Assembly: GCA_937995595.1 (NCBI GenBank) | Contig: CALKJW010000037.1 | Location: 1-64,000 of the forward strand | Length of the DNA: 64,000 bases | From: an uncultured Phycisphaerales bacterium | Lineage (GTDB): Bacteria; Planctomycetota; Phycisphaerae; Phycisphaerales; UBA1924 | Direction: 5' to 3' | Part shown: in pieces, positions 18,389 through 27,499 of the stretch | How the letters are laid out: every line of letters begins with the position of its first letter | Position numbering within the stretch: the stretch's first letter is position 1 | Made by a program: the position numbers and the translations under genes | The notes under the pieces: generated by a model | The model's input: only the letters and a program-made list of their open reading frames with translations | Told to the model about the DNA's origin: nothing | Database searches by the model: none

Positions 18389-19732
18389 TTAGACACGCAG
18401 GCCCCGCGCAAGTTCCATCGCCGCGGCCTTGGTCGTGACCCGCCCCTCGAGTTGGGCGTCGCGCACCTCGTCCAAGACCCGCTTGAACAACGGCCCGGGT
18501 GCCATGCCCTCGGCGATCAGGTCCTCACCTGTTATCAGGGGGTCTGGATTCAGACCGATCCCATCTGTTTGTAACTGCTTGATATCACTCAAGATACGTA
18601 TCATTTCCGCCGGGGCGGCCCCTGCAAGGATGGCGAGGCTCGCCGCAAATGTGCCGCGCGAGGCGACCCGCTTGCGCTCCGAGGTACGCATCGAACCCCA
18701 GCGCGAGGCCAAGACGGCATGGGTACGCAGAATGTCAGCAAACTGTTCGGTCTCGTCGTTGCTCAGGCACAGCGCGGACCGCCATGCACGGACAAGCCCC
18801 GTGATTCGTGCCTCGGCCAGACCGCCGGTCATGGCCGGACCTCCCTCGCGTGCGAGCGCCCATGCGGCGAGGTAGGCCGCAAAGGGCAGCCCCTCCGCCC
18901 GCGTCGGGTCCGCGGCCATGGCGCCCAGCAGCGCGTCGCCGCGCGGGCCGCCGGCGCGCGCACTCTCGTTCAGCACGGGCGCGTCGAGGCCGAGTTGCTC
19001 GACCAGCGCGACGGCCTCGGCGCGCGACGGGTGCACGAGCATGCGCCGCAGTTCGTCGCCGATGCGCTCGCGCGAGACGCCGCGGAGTTCCGCCGCGTGG
19101 CGCGAGACCGCTTCGCGCGTCGAGGGGTCGATGGCGAAGCCGAGTCGCGCGGCGAAGCGCACGGCCCGCAGCGCGCGGAGGTGGTCCTCGGCCAGACGCT
19201 TGTCGGGGTCGCCCACGGCGCGCACGATCCGCGCGGCGAGGTCGGCCTGCCCGCCCACAAAGTCGATCACGCGCCCGGGCATGCCGGGCTCGAGCAGCGG
19301 GTCGAGGAACAGCGCGTTGATGGTGAAGTCGCGCCGGCGCGCGTCGTCCTCGGGCGTGGAGAACCGCACGCTGTCGGGCCGGCGCGCGTCGGTGTACGGC
19401 CCGTCGGCCCGGAACGTCGCCACCTCGACCGTCACGTTCGATCCGGCCGACCGGCCCTCGGCGACGGCGCGGTCGTCGCGCGGCAGCAGGCCCGCGCCGT
19501 GCACCAGCACCACGCCGAACGCCGCGCCGACCTCCGACGACCGCGGGAAGAGCGCGCGGACGCGCGCGGGCACGGCGTCGGTCGCGACGTCGAAGTCGGT
19601 CGGGCGCAGGCTGAGCAGTTCGTCGCGCACGCACCCGCCCGCGAAGTACGCCACGTGCCCGGCGTCGCGCAACTCGCGCACGATGCGCAGGGCGACCTGC
19701 CGAGCCAGTTCCGGGTCCGCGGCACGCGCCAT
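18389..19732 (-). CDS. CCA tRNA nucleotidyltransferase / poly(A) polymerase family protein
   Basis: 447 residues. The head domain has GGCVRDELLSLRPTDFDVATDA, the class II nucleotidyltransferase signature with the two catalytic Asp of DFD; RRDFTINALFLDP and ADLAARIVRAVGDPDKRLAEDHLRALRAVRFAARLGF are family motifs. It adds CCA to tRNA 3' ends, or in some family members poly(A). The tRNA-Val in this window has no encoded CCA, so a CCA-adding activity is needed. The ATG at 19732 is preferred over GTG 19738 because TATCCT ends 6 nt before it, as in other leaderless genes. Confidence 0.88.
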   Translation of the reverse strand: MARAADPELARQVALRIVRELRDAGHVAYFAGGCVRDELLSLRPTDFDVATDAVPARVRALFPRSSEVGAAFGVVLVHGAGLLPRDDRAVAEGRSAGSNVTVEVATFRADGPYTDARRPDSVRFSTPEDDARRRDFTINALFLDPLLEPGMPGRVIDFVGGQADLAARIVRAVGDPDKRLAEDHLRALRAVRFAARLGFAIDPSTREAVSRHAAELRGVSRERIGDELRRMLVHPSRAEAVALVEQLGLDAPVLNESARAGGPRGDALLGAMAADPTRAEGLPFAAYLAAWALAREGGPAMTGGLAEARITGLVRAWRSALCLSNDETEQFADILRTHAVLASRWGSMRTSERKRVASRGTFAASLAILAGAAPAEMIRILSDIKQLQTDGIGLNPDPLITGEDLIAEGMAPGPLFKRVLDEVRDAQLEGRVTTKAAAMELARGLRV

Positions 19733-19738
19733 GGCCAC

Positions 19739-19744
19739 AGGATA
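19739..19744 (-). promoter_or_regulatory. TATCCT -10 box, leaderless spacing (6 nt) to CCA-adding gene
   Basis: Minus-strand TATCCT ends 6 nt before the ATG at 19732 and decides between two possible starts. Confidence 0.5.
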
Positions 19745-19779
19745 GGGGAAGGGAGAATGTGGGAAGCGGGACGCGGTGG

Positions 19780-19785
19780 TAGAGT
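19780..19785 (+). promoter_or_regulatory. TAGAGT -10 box, leaderless spacing (6 nt)
   Basis: Ends 6 nt before the ATG at 19792. The divergent pair of boxes lies within 50 bp. Confidence 0.5.
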
Positions 19786-19791
19786 TCGGCC

Positions 19792-20199
19792 ATGAGCAAC
19801 ACCGGCGGCAGCAGGTACGACCAGTTCCACGCCTTCCGCACGCGTCTGAACGAGCGCATCCTCGGCCCGGGCAGGCCCGAGGGCGACGGCGGCGGCTCGA
19901 CGATCGTCACCAGGCGCTTCTTCGCGCTCGACGACCAGACGTACCGCGACACCAGCGCCGAGGGAGGGCTCGACAAGCGGACCAAGGAACTGCTCGGCCT
20001 CACCGCCTCCGCCGTGCTGCGCTGCGACGACTGCATCGCCTACCACCTCGACCAGTGCGTGAGGGCCGGCTGCACCGACCGACAGATCTGGGAAGCGCTC
20101 GACGTCGCGCTCATCGTCGGCGGGTCGATCGTCATCCCGCACCTGCGGCGGGGCGTCGAGTTTCTCGACGAGTGCCGATCGAAGAACGCTCAGCGATAG
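19792..20199 (+). CDS. Carboxymuconolactone decarboxylase / AhpD-like protein
   Basis: 135 residues. TKELLGLTASAVLRCDDCIAYHLDQCVRAG carries the CxxC...H motif (C78, C81, H85) of AhpD-type proteins in the CMD fold; the CxxC cysteines cycle between thiol and disulfide and reduce peroxiredoxin-like partners or peroxides. Length fits a single CMD domain. No linked ahpC. Probably a cytoplasmic antioxidant or thiol-disulfide protein; assignment to AhpD proper is not possible from sequence alone. Convergent with the O-methyltransferase gene, 55 nt apart. Confidence 0.8.
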   Translation: MSNTGGSRYDQFHAFRTRLNERILGPGRPEGDGGGSTIVTRRFFALDDQTYRDTSAEGGLDKRTKELLGLTASAVLRCDDCIAYHLDQCVRAGCTDRQIWEALDVALIVGGSIVIPHLRRGVEFLDECRSKNAQR

Positions 20200-20254
20200 A
20201 CGAGAGTGAACATCAACGCGAAGGTCGCGAAGGGATCGAAGGGGCCGGCGAGAA

Positions 20255-20947
20255 TCAGCGAGACTTCCGTCGCGCGATCAGCACGCCCTCGCGGATCGGC
20301 ACCGCCGCCGCCTCGAAGTCCGGATCGGCCGCGACCGCGCGGTTGAAGCGGTCCGCGGCGTCGCGCGACTCGCGGGCCTCCCCCGGCGCGGCCTCGTCGA
20401 TCCACCACGACCCCGAGCCCAGCACGTTGTCGGCCAGCAGCAGCCCGCCGCGGCCGATCAGCGGCCTGGCCAGACGGAAGTACTCGGGGTACTCGGTCTT
20501 GATGGCGTCCAGAAACACCGCGTCCACGCTCTCGGGGCCGAGTTGGCGCGCCAGTTCGTGCAGCGCGGCGATGCCGGTGGTTCGGCGGATCTCGACGCGG
20601 TCGGCCACGCCCGCCGCGGCGAACATCCGCTGCGCGAAATCGGCGTGCTTCGGCTCGGGCTCGACCGTGAACAGCCGCCCGCCGGGCGGCAGCGCGCGGG
20701 CGATCCAGATCCCCGAGTAGCCGGCGAGCGTGCCGAGTTCGACGACGCGGCCCGTCGCGCCGGGCCGCGCGCACGCAAGTTGCACGAGAATGTGCAGCAG
20801 TCGGCCGACGTCGGCGGAAACGGCGATGGCGGGAATGCCCGCCGCGACCGCCGCGGGCATGAGTCCTTCGAGCGCCGCGTCCTGCCCGCCGAAGACCTCG
20901 CGCAGGTACGTGCCGGTGTTCTCCCAACGCCGGGGCGTCATGTCCAT
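20255..20947 (-). CDS. SAM-dependent O-methyltransferase (caffeoyl-CoA OMT-like)
   Basis: 230 residues. RVVELGTLAGYSGIWIARALPPGGRLFTVEPE is the SAM-binding motif I region, VDAVFLDAIKTEYPEYF the metal/substrate strand (family DAxKxxY), and LLLADNVLGSG the following DN motif. These residues are hallmarks of the divalent-metal-dependent OMT family that methylates catechol-type hydroxyls. Substrate unknown. The start may be ATG 20947 or 20941; the first is favoured because TACGCT ends 5 nt upstream. No Shine-Dalgarno. Confidence 0.85.
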   Translation of the reverse strand: MDMTPRRWENTGTYLREVFGGQDAALEGLMPAAVAAGIPAIAVSADVGRLLHILVQLACARPGATGRVVELGTLAGYSGIWIARALPPGGRLFTVEPEPKHADFAQRMFAAAGVADRVEIRRTTGIAALHELARQLGPESVDAVFLDAIKTEYPEYFRLARPLIGRGGLLLADNVLGSGSWWIDEAAPGEARESRDAADRFNRAVAADPDFEAAAVPIREGVLIARRKSR

Positions 20948-20952
20948 GCGTG

Positions 20953-20958
20953 AGCGTA
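20953..20958 (-). promoter_or_regulatory. TACGCT -10 box, leaderless spacing (5 nt)
   Basis: Minus-strand TACGCT ends 5 nt before the ATG at 20947. Confidence 0.45.
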
Positions 20959-20997
20959 GCGGCGCAGCGTTGGGGCGGGCGGTCGCGTGAGCGCCCT

Positions 20998-21003
20998 TAC
21001 ACT
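20998..21003 (+). promoter_or_regulatory. TACACT -10 box, leaderless spacing (6 nt)
   Basis: Ends 6 nt before the GTG at 21010 and is the main reason to choose that start. Confidence 0.5.
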
Positions 21004-21009
21004 TGCGCC

Positions 21010-21582
21010 GTGCCTCCCACGACGTCGCGCCTGCTGCTGAGCATGATACTGCTGACCGCACTGGTCGCAGCGTACATGGTGCTGTTCAACATCCTGTACA
21101 TGGCCACGCCGTGGAACGAGTTCCAGACGCACCTCTTTACGGGCCTTGTCCTTCACCCGGCGGGACTGATTCTCTGGCCGCTGATCTGGGTCCGCGCGGT
21201 GCGCTGGACGCCGCTGCGCACCTCGCTCACGCTCGCGTGGTCCGCGGCGTCGCTGCTCATCTCGGGCGCGGTGTTCGTCGCGTGGGTCCTGCTCGCCGCG
21301 GCGACGGGATGGATCGAAGAGGATCACGCCTCGGCGGTGTGCGTGCCGCTGGCGATGATCCTCTGGCCCCTTGGCACGGTGTTCATCTGGCAGGACCGGC
21401 ATACCGACCGCGCCGCGCGCTCGCGTGAGGCGCAGCGTGAGAGCGTGACGTGTCCCGGCTGCGGCTACGCGCTGTCGGACCTCCGCTCGACCACGTGCCC
21501 GGAGTGCGGCCGCACCTTCACCGTGCGCGAGTTGGTCGTTGGCAGAGAGTCAGATGAGCCGATCAGCAGACAGGCGGATTGA
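21010..21582 (+). CDS. Membrane protein with C-terminal zinc ribbon
   Basis: 190 residues. Three to four hydrophobic helices (about residues 8-30, 45-62, 75-100, 112-130) are followed by a cytoplasmic tail with CPGCGYALSDLRSTTCPECG, a four-cysteine zinc ribbon of a kind frequent in planctomycete membrane proteins. GTG start chosen by the leaderless -10 box. Function unknown. Converges on an EamA-type transporter that carries the same kind of zinc-ribbon tail. Confidence 0.65.
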   Translation: MPPTTSRLLLSMILLTALVAAYMVLFNILYMATPWNEFQTHLFTGLVLHPAGLILWPLIWVRAVRWTPLRTSLTLAWSAASLLISGAVFVAWVLLAAATGWIEEDHASAVCVPLAMILWPLGTVFIWQDRHTDRAARSREAQRESVTCPGCGYALSDLRSTTCPECGRTFTVRELVVGRESDEPISRQAD

Positions 21583-21624
21583 TGAGGCTCGCGTCGGCTC
21601 GCATCCGCAAGTCTGCCCATCTTC

Positions 21625-22791
21625 CTATCTGCCCCGCTCCTCCACCGTCGCCGCGGGCAGCGCGTCCATCGCCCCCGCCTCGACCGTCGGCTCGCTCTCT
21701 TCGGGCACCACCACCTCGCCCTCGGGGCGCGGCACGTGCCCGCACTCGGGGCACTTTGCGCCGCGCGGCAGCCCTTCGCGCGAGTACCCGCACTCCGGGC
21801 ACGCGGCGAGCCGCGCCCGCTTCGCGTCGCTGCGCGTGAGCAGGTACTGCACGGCGAGCATCACGATCGCGCCCGCGACGGCCACGCCCCCGCTGCTCCA
21901 CTGCGCGATGCTGAGCGACTGCCAGCCCAGCGCGGTCTGCCCGAGGCTGACCATGAACGGCTGCAACTGGATCACGCCGCTCGACACCGCCACGCCCAGA
22001 CGCGCGATCGAGATGTAATAGAACACGTGCCCGAGCGCGATGCCGATGATCGACGACACCAGCAGCAGCGCCATCTGCCCCGCCGGAAGGTCCAGCGCGC
22101 CCAGGCCGCGCCGCTCGCCCAGCGCGAGCATCAGCAGCACCATCGCCGCGGCGGTGTACTGCGAGATCACCGCGAACGCCGTGACCGGGTGGAACCCGTG
22201 CATGTAGTGCCGCACCGCCAGACCGTACGCCGCGAAGAAGAACCCGCTGGCGATGGCGAGCACGACGCCGAAGGCCTGCTCGCCCCGCGGCAGGCCGTGG
22301 CCGAAGTAGATCGTGCCGCCGACGCCCGCCGCGACCATCGCCATGCCCGCCCACATGCGCGGGTCGCGCAGCAGCCTGCGCTCGGACGGGAACAGCAGGT
22401 ACGCGCCGACGGCGACAAAGACGATCTGCGTGCGCAGGCCGAAGGTCGCCGTGGCCGGGTCGATCTTGTAGAACGACCACGCGAAGGCGACCTGGCCGAT
22501 GGCGTTCACGAGCGACGGCACGAACGACCTGCGCCAGATTCCCGCGGGCAGCCCGGCGCGCCACAGGCCCCAGCACACCACGGGCAGCCAAAGGAAGGCG
22601 GAGAAGCCGTAGCGCACGCCGTTGGAGGTCCAGATGTCGATGGACTCGGCGAAGTGCCGGATGAACAGCGGCACGCTCGACCAGCCCAGCAGCGTGAGGA
22701 CGATCGTCAGCACGCCCATGAGCGGCGAAAGACCGGGCTTGGTGGGGGCGGCAACGGGCGTCGAGGGCGATGCGTCGGAAGGCGCGGGCAC
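21625..22791 (-). CDS. EamA/DMT-family transporter with C-terminal zinc ribbon
   Basis: 388 residues. Ten predicted membrane helices in two EamA repeats (LTIVLTLLGWSSVPLFIRHFAES ... and AFGVVLAIASGFFFAAYGLAV ... ), typical of drug/metabolite exporters. Substrate unknown. After the last helix comes CPECGYSREGLPRGAKCPECG, a zinc ribbon unusual for this transporter family, then an acidic tail. The start is probably GTG 22791, with TACCCT ending 7 nt upstream; an ATG nearer the first helix cannot be excluded. Confidence 0.8.
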   Translation of the reverse strand: MPAPSDASPSTPVAAPTKPGLSPLMGVLTIVLTLLGWSSVPLFIRHFAESIDIWTSNGVRYGFSAFLWLPVVCWGLWRAGLPAGIWRRSFVPSLVNAIGQVAFAWSFYKIDPATATFGLRTQIVFVAVGAYLLFPSERRLLRDPRMWAGMAMVAAGVGGTIYFGHGLPRGEQAFGVVLAIASGFFFAAYGLAVRHYMHGFHPVTAFAVISQYTAAAMVLLMLALGERRGLGALDLPAGQMALLLVSSIIGIALGHVFYYISIARLGVAVSSGVIQLQPFMVSLGQTALGWQSLSIAQWSSGGVAVAGAIVMLAVQYLLTRSDAKRARLAACPECGYSREGLPRGAKCPECGHVPRPEGEVVVPEESEPTVEAGAMDALPAATVEERGR

Positions 22792-22798
22792 GGAGCGG

Positions 22799-22804
22799 AG
22801 GGTA
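22799..22804 (-). promoter_or_regulatory. TACCCT -10 box, near-leaderless spacing (7 nt)
   Basis: Minus-strand TACCCT ends 7 nt before the GTG at 22791. Confidence 0.4.
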
Positions 22805-22960
22805 GGCCTCTGTTCCCGTGCGCCAAACGCACGATTCGCGTGCCGCGCTACCCTTGCAGAGCACCGATCCGTGGGCCACACTTGGGGGCCGGCGGCGGCG
22901 GTGGGAAGGGGAAGGTCCGCCGTCGGGTCGGGTCTGTTCGCCCTCGCGCAAGGGAGTTTC

Positions 22961-24940
22961 ATGCCGCCGCGTCGTACGAACCATCTGGTGACCCTGATCC
23001 TCGCCGCGTCAGGGGCGGCCGCGCCCGCGCTGGGGCAGGACAGCGTCGCCGCGACCCCCGGCGGCAACGACGCGCTCTCGGCACACGCCGCCGCCTCGCA
23101 GCGGGTCCGCTACGTTGTCGACGCCGCCGCGGCGGGCACTTCGTGGGGCAACACGGTGCTGCTCGCGCCGGTGCTGAAGGCCTCGCGCGAGACCGACCCG
23201 CTGTTCCGCACGCTCATCCTCGGCTCGGGCGCGATGAGCCCGTCGTACCTGACCAACGTCTCGTTCGCCTCGCGGGACTACTCGGTCTGGGCCACGCCCG
23301 GCCAGGGCGTGCACCCGGCGAGCAACACCCCGCCGGGGACGATCTCCCGCACCGGGCACGAGGTGCAGTTCGGCGTCGCCGCCAGCGAGTTCGGCCTGAC
23401 GCAGAGCGGCGCGCTGGCGGCGCTGGTCGGCTTCGACTCAGCGACGCCCACGCGGCTCTACGTCGAGCGCGTCGTGGCGCTGGCCAGCCGCACCGCCGCG
23501 GGCGGCGAGGACACCGCGACCATCTCGCTGGGCGCGGTCGATGCGCAGGGGTTCGTCGCGCTGCGGGCCGACGACTTCAACACCTCGCCCTCGACGGCGA
23601 CGCGCGTGCTGGGCGAGAACATCCTGCGCATCAACGCGCCCGCGCGGAACACCTCGGTCAACAGCCTCGCGGCGTTCGGCGGCGCGAACTTCGTCTCCGA
23701 CGTCGCCGCCAGCACGTTCATCATCAGCAACGAGACGACGCCGACGAACACGCCCACGCTCGCGCCCGCGGCCTCGGGCGCGCCCGCCGCGGCGGTGTTC
23801 GACCTCGCCTCGCGACTGCGCATCGGCACCACGGGCGCGAACCTGACGACCACGACCGCGCACCTCGATGCGGGCGTGGCCGGGCACCGCGGCAACCCGA
23901 CGTTCTCGCCCTTTGCGACCCTGCCCGGCTCCAGCGGGAACATCGGCGCCGTCGCGTCGCTCGCGCGCGTCGGCACAAAGACCAACACGCTGCACGTCTT
24001 CGACCTTGCGCCCGGCACGCCGCCGGCGCTGGTCGCCCCGTCGCGCCGGTCGTACACCATCCCGCTGTCGCTCTCGACGCCCGGCTACCTCACCAACCCC
24101 TCGGGCAACGCCGAGTTCCGCCAGTACCTCTCGCAGACCGCCTTCCGCGGCGGGAACGGGCAGGTGGGTCTCGGCGCGGCGCCGGGCGGCGCGCGCGTGA
24201 TGGCCGCGGTGGCGACCGACCCGACACAGGGCGAGTCGGTCGTGACCGTGCGCATCAGCGGCGAGACCGCGCAGTGGAGCATCGCGGCCTTCCCCGGCAA
24301 GGCGGTGCTGAGCGGCCCGCCACCCGCGGGCGCGGCGATCGGTACGCTGTCCATCCCGCTGCAGGCCTCCGCGCCCGCGGTCGACCTGCTGGGCAACGTC
24401 TACTTCGTCGCAACGTGGCAGCCGTCGGGCGCGGTGCCGCCGCGGCGCGGCGTCTTCAAGGCCGTGAACCTGCCGACCGGCTATGCGCTGGAACTGCTGC
24501 TGAGCACGGGCCAGCAGGTCGCCGGGCCCAACTCGGGCCGCACGTACACGATCACGGACCTGGGGCTGCGCGATGCGGACTCGGTCGCCAGCGGCGCGTT
24601 CCACGCGCAGCAACTCCTGCAGCAGCAGTTGCCGGGGCGCACGACCGGCGACGCCGCGTCGATCAACGCCGCCGGCGGCCTCAGCTTGCACGCCGTCATC
24701 GAGTACGACAACGCCGGACAGGCCGAGGCCTACGACGCCGTGCTGGTCGTGCTGCCGGGCGGGGCGCCCGCACCGCCGTGCGCGGCGGACTACGACGGCA
24801 ACGGCCAGGTGCAGGTCGCCGACATCTTCGCGTTCCTCTCCGCCTGGTTCGCCGGCGAGCCCGCGGCGTTCCAGTTCGGCGGAACGCCCAGCGTGCCCGC
24901 GATCTTCGCGTTCCTCTCGGCGTGGTTCGCGGGGTGCTGA
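22961..24940 (+). CDS. Secreted protein with dockerin-like C-terminal repeat ending in Gly-Cys
   Basis: 659 residues. Signal peptide to LGQ, a long Ala/Thr/Ser-rich body with beta-rich spacing and no recognised enzyme motif, then a C-terminal pair of repeats: DYDGNGQVQVADIFAFLSAWFAG and PSVPAIFAFLSAWFAGC. The first keeps a calcium-loop pattern DxDxNGxVxxxD; the second has lost its acidic residues. I recall this C-terminal type, ending in Gly-Cys, from secreted proteins of Phycisphaerales, where it is treated as a dockerin-like anchor. AGGGAG 7 nt before the ATG supports the start. Probably exported and held at the cell surface. Confidence 0.65.
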   Translation: MPPRRTNHLVTLILAASGAAAPALGQDSVAATPGGNDALSAHAAASQRVRYVVDAAAAGTSWGNTVLLAPVLKASRETDPLFRTLILGSGAMSPSYLTNVSFASRDYSVWATPGQGVHPASNTPPGTISRTGHEVQFGVAASEFGLTQSGALAALVGFDSATPTRLYVERVVALASRTAAGGEDTATISLGAVDAQGFVALRADDFNTSPSTATRVLGENILRINAPARNTSVNSLAAFGGANFVSDVAASTFIISNETTPTNTPTLAPAASGAPAAAVFDLASRLRIGTTGANLTTTTAHLDAGVAGHRGNPTFSPFATLPGSSGNIGAVASLARVGTKTNTLHVFDLAPGTPPALVAPSRRSYTIPLSLSTPGYLTNPSGNAEFRQYLSQTAFRGGNGQVGLGAAPGGARVMAAVATDPTQGESVVTVRISGETAQWSIAAFPGKAVLSGPPPAGAAIGTLSIPLQASAPAVDLLGNVYFVATWQPSGAVPPRRGVFKAVNLPTGYALELLLSTGQQVAGPNSGRTYTITDLGLRDADSVASGAFHAQQLLQQQLPGRTTGDAASINAAGGLSLHAVIEYDNAGQAEAYDAVLVVLPGGAPAPPCAADYDGNGQVQVADIFAFLSAWFAGEPAAFQFGGTPSVPAIFAFLSAWFAGC

Positions 24941-24943
24941 GGC

Positions 24944-27499
24944 TCACTCCCACGGCGCATCGTCGAAGCCCTGCTGGATGAACAGACTGCCGCCGGAGAG
25001 CGTGCCGTCGGGGCCGTAGAAGCCCATGGCGCGGACGCCCGGCGCGCCGCGCACCAGCATGTCCTGCCCGATCACCAGCACGTCCGGGACGCCCACGCCC
25101 GAGACGAATACCGGCGTGCGGTCCAGCGCGCGCATGCCGACCGGCCCGGTGCCGCCCACGACGCCGACCAGCGGCGCATCGGGGCCGCTCGCGTCGCGCC
25201 GTTTCCAGACGAACATCACGCCCAGCAGGTCCTCGCGCAGGCGCCGGCCGTCGACGCTCACGCGCCCGCGCTCGACGCGCACCGGCGCGTCGCCGCCGAG
25301 CAGCCGGTCGTAGAGCGCGTTGGTGTCGGCGTTGCCGTAGAGGATCACGTTGCGCCCGCGGTTGGCGGGCGCGTCGGGGTCGAAATCGACATCGGCCAGC
25401 ACGTCGCACGCGCCGTTGCCGCGGTACCACCACGTCTCGGCGTCGAGCCGCGCCTTGGCCAGGGCCCAGTTCTGCTCTTCCTCGCTGCCGCGCGTGCCGT
25501 AGACGAGCACGAAGTTGCGGTCGAAGACGCGCTTGAACGGGCCGGGCACGGGCGCGGGCGGCGCGCCGCCCGAGGCGTCGGCCCACTCGCCGCCGCGTCG
25601 GACGAGCCGCACGCGACCGTCGGCGGCCGGCGAGAGCGGGCCGAGTCTCGTGCCGTCGAGTTCGACCGTGACGCCCCCGGACAGGCCCAGCGCGCGGGCG
25701 TCGAACGAGACCGCCGCGGCGTTGTCGGTCGTGCCCGAGAACGTCGGCCCGCCGGCGCGGGACAGTCGCACGTCGGTCGTCGTCGGCACGAGCCGGCGCT
25801 GCTGCGCCTCGACCCGGAGCCAGAAGCAATCGGCCGAGACCAGCGGGTCGGCCGTGGCGAAGCGCACGCGCGCGACGTCCCGCGCGGCGGGGATGGTGCG
25901 GGAGCGGAACAGGTCGAAGATCGGCGGCCAGTCGACGCACTCATCGCCCCACCAGTGCCCCGCGCCCTCCTGCTCGTGGTAGTGCAGGTCGGCGTGCGAG
26001 GCGTTCCGCAGGCGGTCGCGCATCATGCGGGCCTGCGCCACGGGCACGTTGTCGTCGGCGTCGCCGTGGAGGATGTACACGCCCAGCGCGTGGTAGTTGT
26101 CGATCAGCGCCAGCGTGTCGCTGGTGCGCGCCGCGCGGTGCGCAAGGCCGACGATCGAGTCGGGCGCGTGGGTGTCCCACGGCGCGACGCCGCTGCGCTC
26201 GGTGTAGGTCCAGAACGTCGGCCAGCCGGCGCTGGGCGCGATGGCCGCGAACCGGTCGGGGTACAGCCCGCCGATCTGCCACACGCCGTGCCCGCCCATC
26301 GAGTGGCCCGTCAGATAGACGCGCGCCGGGTCGTGCGGGAGATGCTCGGCCAGCGCCAGCACCTCCATCGCGTCGACGCGGCCCCAGTCCTCCCAGTCGA
26401 AACCGAACGGGCGCCGGTTGGTCGGCGCGACGATGTGGAAGTCGGGCTTGGGCCGGTAGGCGCTCGCCTGGTTCGTCGCTTCGACGCTCGCGCCGTGCAG
26501 CGTGAGCACCAGCCCCGCGTCGGGCTTGTTGCCGGTGGCCTCGCGCAGCGCGTAGTACTGCAGGCTGCCGTCGATCCCGCTGACAAACGTCCGCCGCACG
26601 ACCTGCCCCGGCTCGCCGCTCAGCACGCGGTACTTCACCGTCGCGGAGGCGAGCACCTCGTCGCCCGCGCCGCCTCGACCGGGCCGGATCACCTCCAGCA
26701 GCGCGTCGCGCTCGCCCGGTTCGCCCTTGGCCAGCCCGCGCGCCGCGAACACCACCTTGCGCACGCCCAGCGGCGGGATCTCCGGCACCTCGAGCGACGA
26801 CGCGTCGTCGCCCGCGGCCCGCGCGCGCAGGCCCCTGAGCGGCTGGAGCGACGCGTTGGCCACCACCACCGCGCACCGCCAGACCGCCTCGGGCTCGGTC
26901 AGCAGCACGTCGCCCATGGTTGGTTCGGCCGTCTGGATCGCCACGCCGCTGGCGGGCGCCTCGACCAGCGCGGCCCGCACGCGCCCGCGCGAGCCGCGGA
27001 ACACCAGCGAGTTCTCGCCGCGCCGGACAAACACCGGCAGCACCGTCCAGCCGTTCTCGTAGGGGTCGCCCGTGCGCGGCACGCCGTTGACCCACGCCCC
27101 CGAGTGCCCGGACGCGTCGAGCATCATGACGCGCGCCGAGGGCGAGTCGAACACCCAGCACAGGTACCCGCCGCGGAGCGCGTTGGTGGCGAACCAGCCG
27201 CTGTCGGTGACCTTGCGCACGACCCACTGCTTGGTGGTCTCGGGGCTGTCGGTGACGGCGTCGCCCTCGGCCGGCGTGAAGGGGATCGCCCCGCGGTGCG
27301 CCAGGTCGGCCTCGAGGTAGTCGGTCCGCAGCCAGGTGCGCCCCGCGGCGGAGACCGGGTCCAGCACCAGCGCCTCGGTCATGCGGATGGTCTGGGGCGT
27401 CTGCGCCGGGGCCGCCGCGCCGAGCGCGCCCAACAGGACAGGGGGAATCAGCAGCGATCGGATCATCATGCGTGGTTCTCGTGTGCGTGGTCGGTTCAT
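24944..27499 (-). CDS. Secreted alpha/beta-hydrolase (prolyl-oligopeptidase/esterase-like)
   Basis: 851 residues from the ATG overlapping the upstream stop (ATGA), or 841 from ATG 27469. A signal peptide follows (IRSLLIPPVLLGALGAAAPAQ). Beta-rich N-terminal half, then an alpha/beta-hydrolase domain with nucleophile elbow GHSMGGHGVW, acid in HGDADDNVP and His in EGAGHWWG. Such proteins act as esterases or peptidases on polysaccharide esters or peptides outside the cytoplasm. The C-terminal ~250 residues (RNFVLVYGTRGSEEEQNWALAKARLD onward) resemble the tail of large planctomycete esterases. The translational coupling to the disulfide-forming fusion upstream suggests the two are made together; cysteines are few (Cys in WRCAVV, DECVDW, ADCFW, GACDV). 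Confidence 0.75.
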   Translation of the reverse strand: MNRPRTREPRMMIRSLLIPPVLLGALGAAAPAQTPQTIRMTEALVLDPVSAAGRTWLRTDYLEADLAHRGAIPFTPAEGDAVTDSPETTKQWVVRKVTDSGWFATNALRGGYLCWVFDSPSARVMMLDASGHSGAWVNGVPRTGDPYENGWTVLPVFVRRGENSLVFRGSRGRVRAALVEAPASGVAIQTAEPTMGDVLLTEPEAVWRCAVVVANASLQPLRGLRARAAGDDASSLEVPEIPPLGVRKVVFAARGLAKGEPGERDALLEVIRPGRGGAGDEVLASATVKYRVLSGEPGQVVRRTFVSGIDGSLQYYALREATGNKPDAGLVLTLHGASVEATNQASAYRPKPDFHIVAPTNRRPFGFDWEDWGRVDAMEVLALAEHLPHDPARVYLTGHSMGGHGVWQIGGLYPDRFAAIAPSAGWPTFWTYTERSGVAPWDTHAPDSIVGLAHRAARTSDTLALIDNYHALGVYILHGDADDNVPVAQARMMRDRLRNASHADLHYHEQEGAGHWWGDECVDWPPIFDLFRSRTIPAARDVARVRFATADPLVSADCFWLRVEAQQRRLVPTTTDVRLSRAGGPTFSGTTDNAAAVSFDARALGLSGGVTVELDGTRLGPLSPAADGRVRLVRRGGEWADASGGAPPAPVPGPFKRVFDRNFVLVYGTRGSEEEQNWALAKARLDAETWWYRGNGACDVLADVDFDPDAPANRGRNVILYGNADTNALYDRLLGGDAPVRVERGRVSVDGRRLREDLLGVMFVWKRRDASGPDAPLVGVVGGTGPVGMRALDRTPVFVSGVGVPDVLVIGQDMLVRGAPGVRAMGFYGPDGTLSGGSLFIQQGFDDAPWE

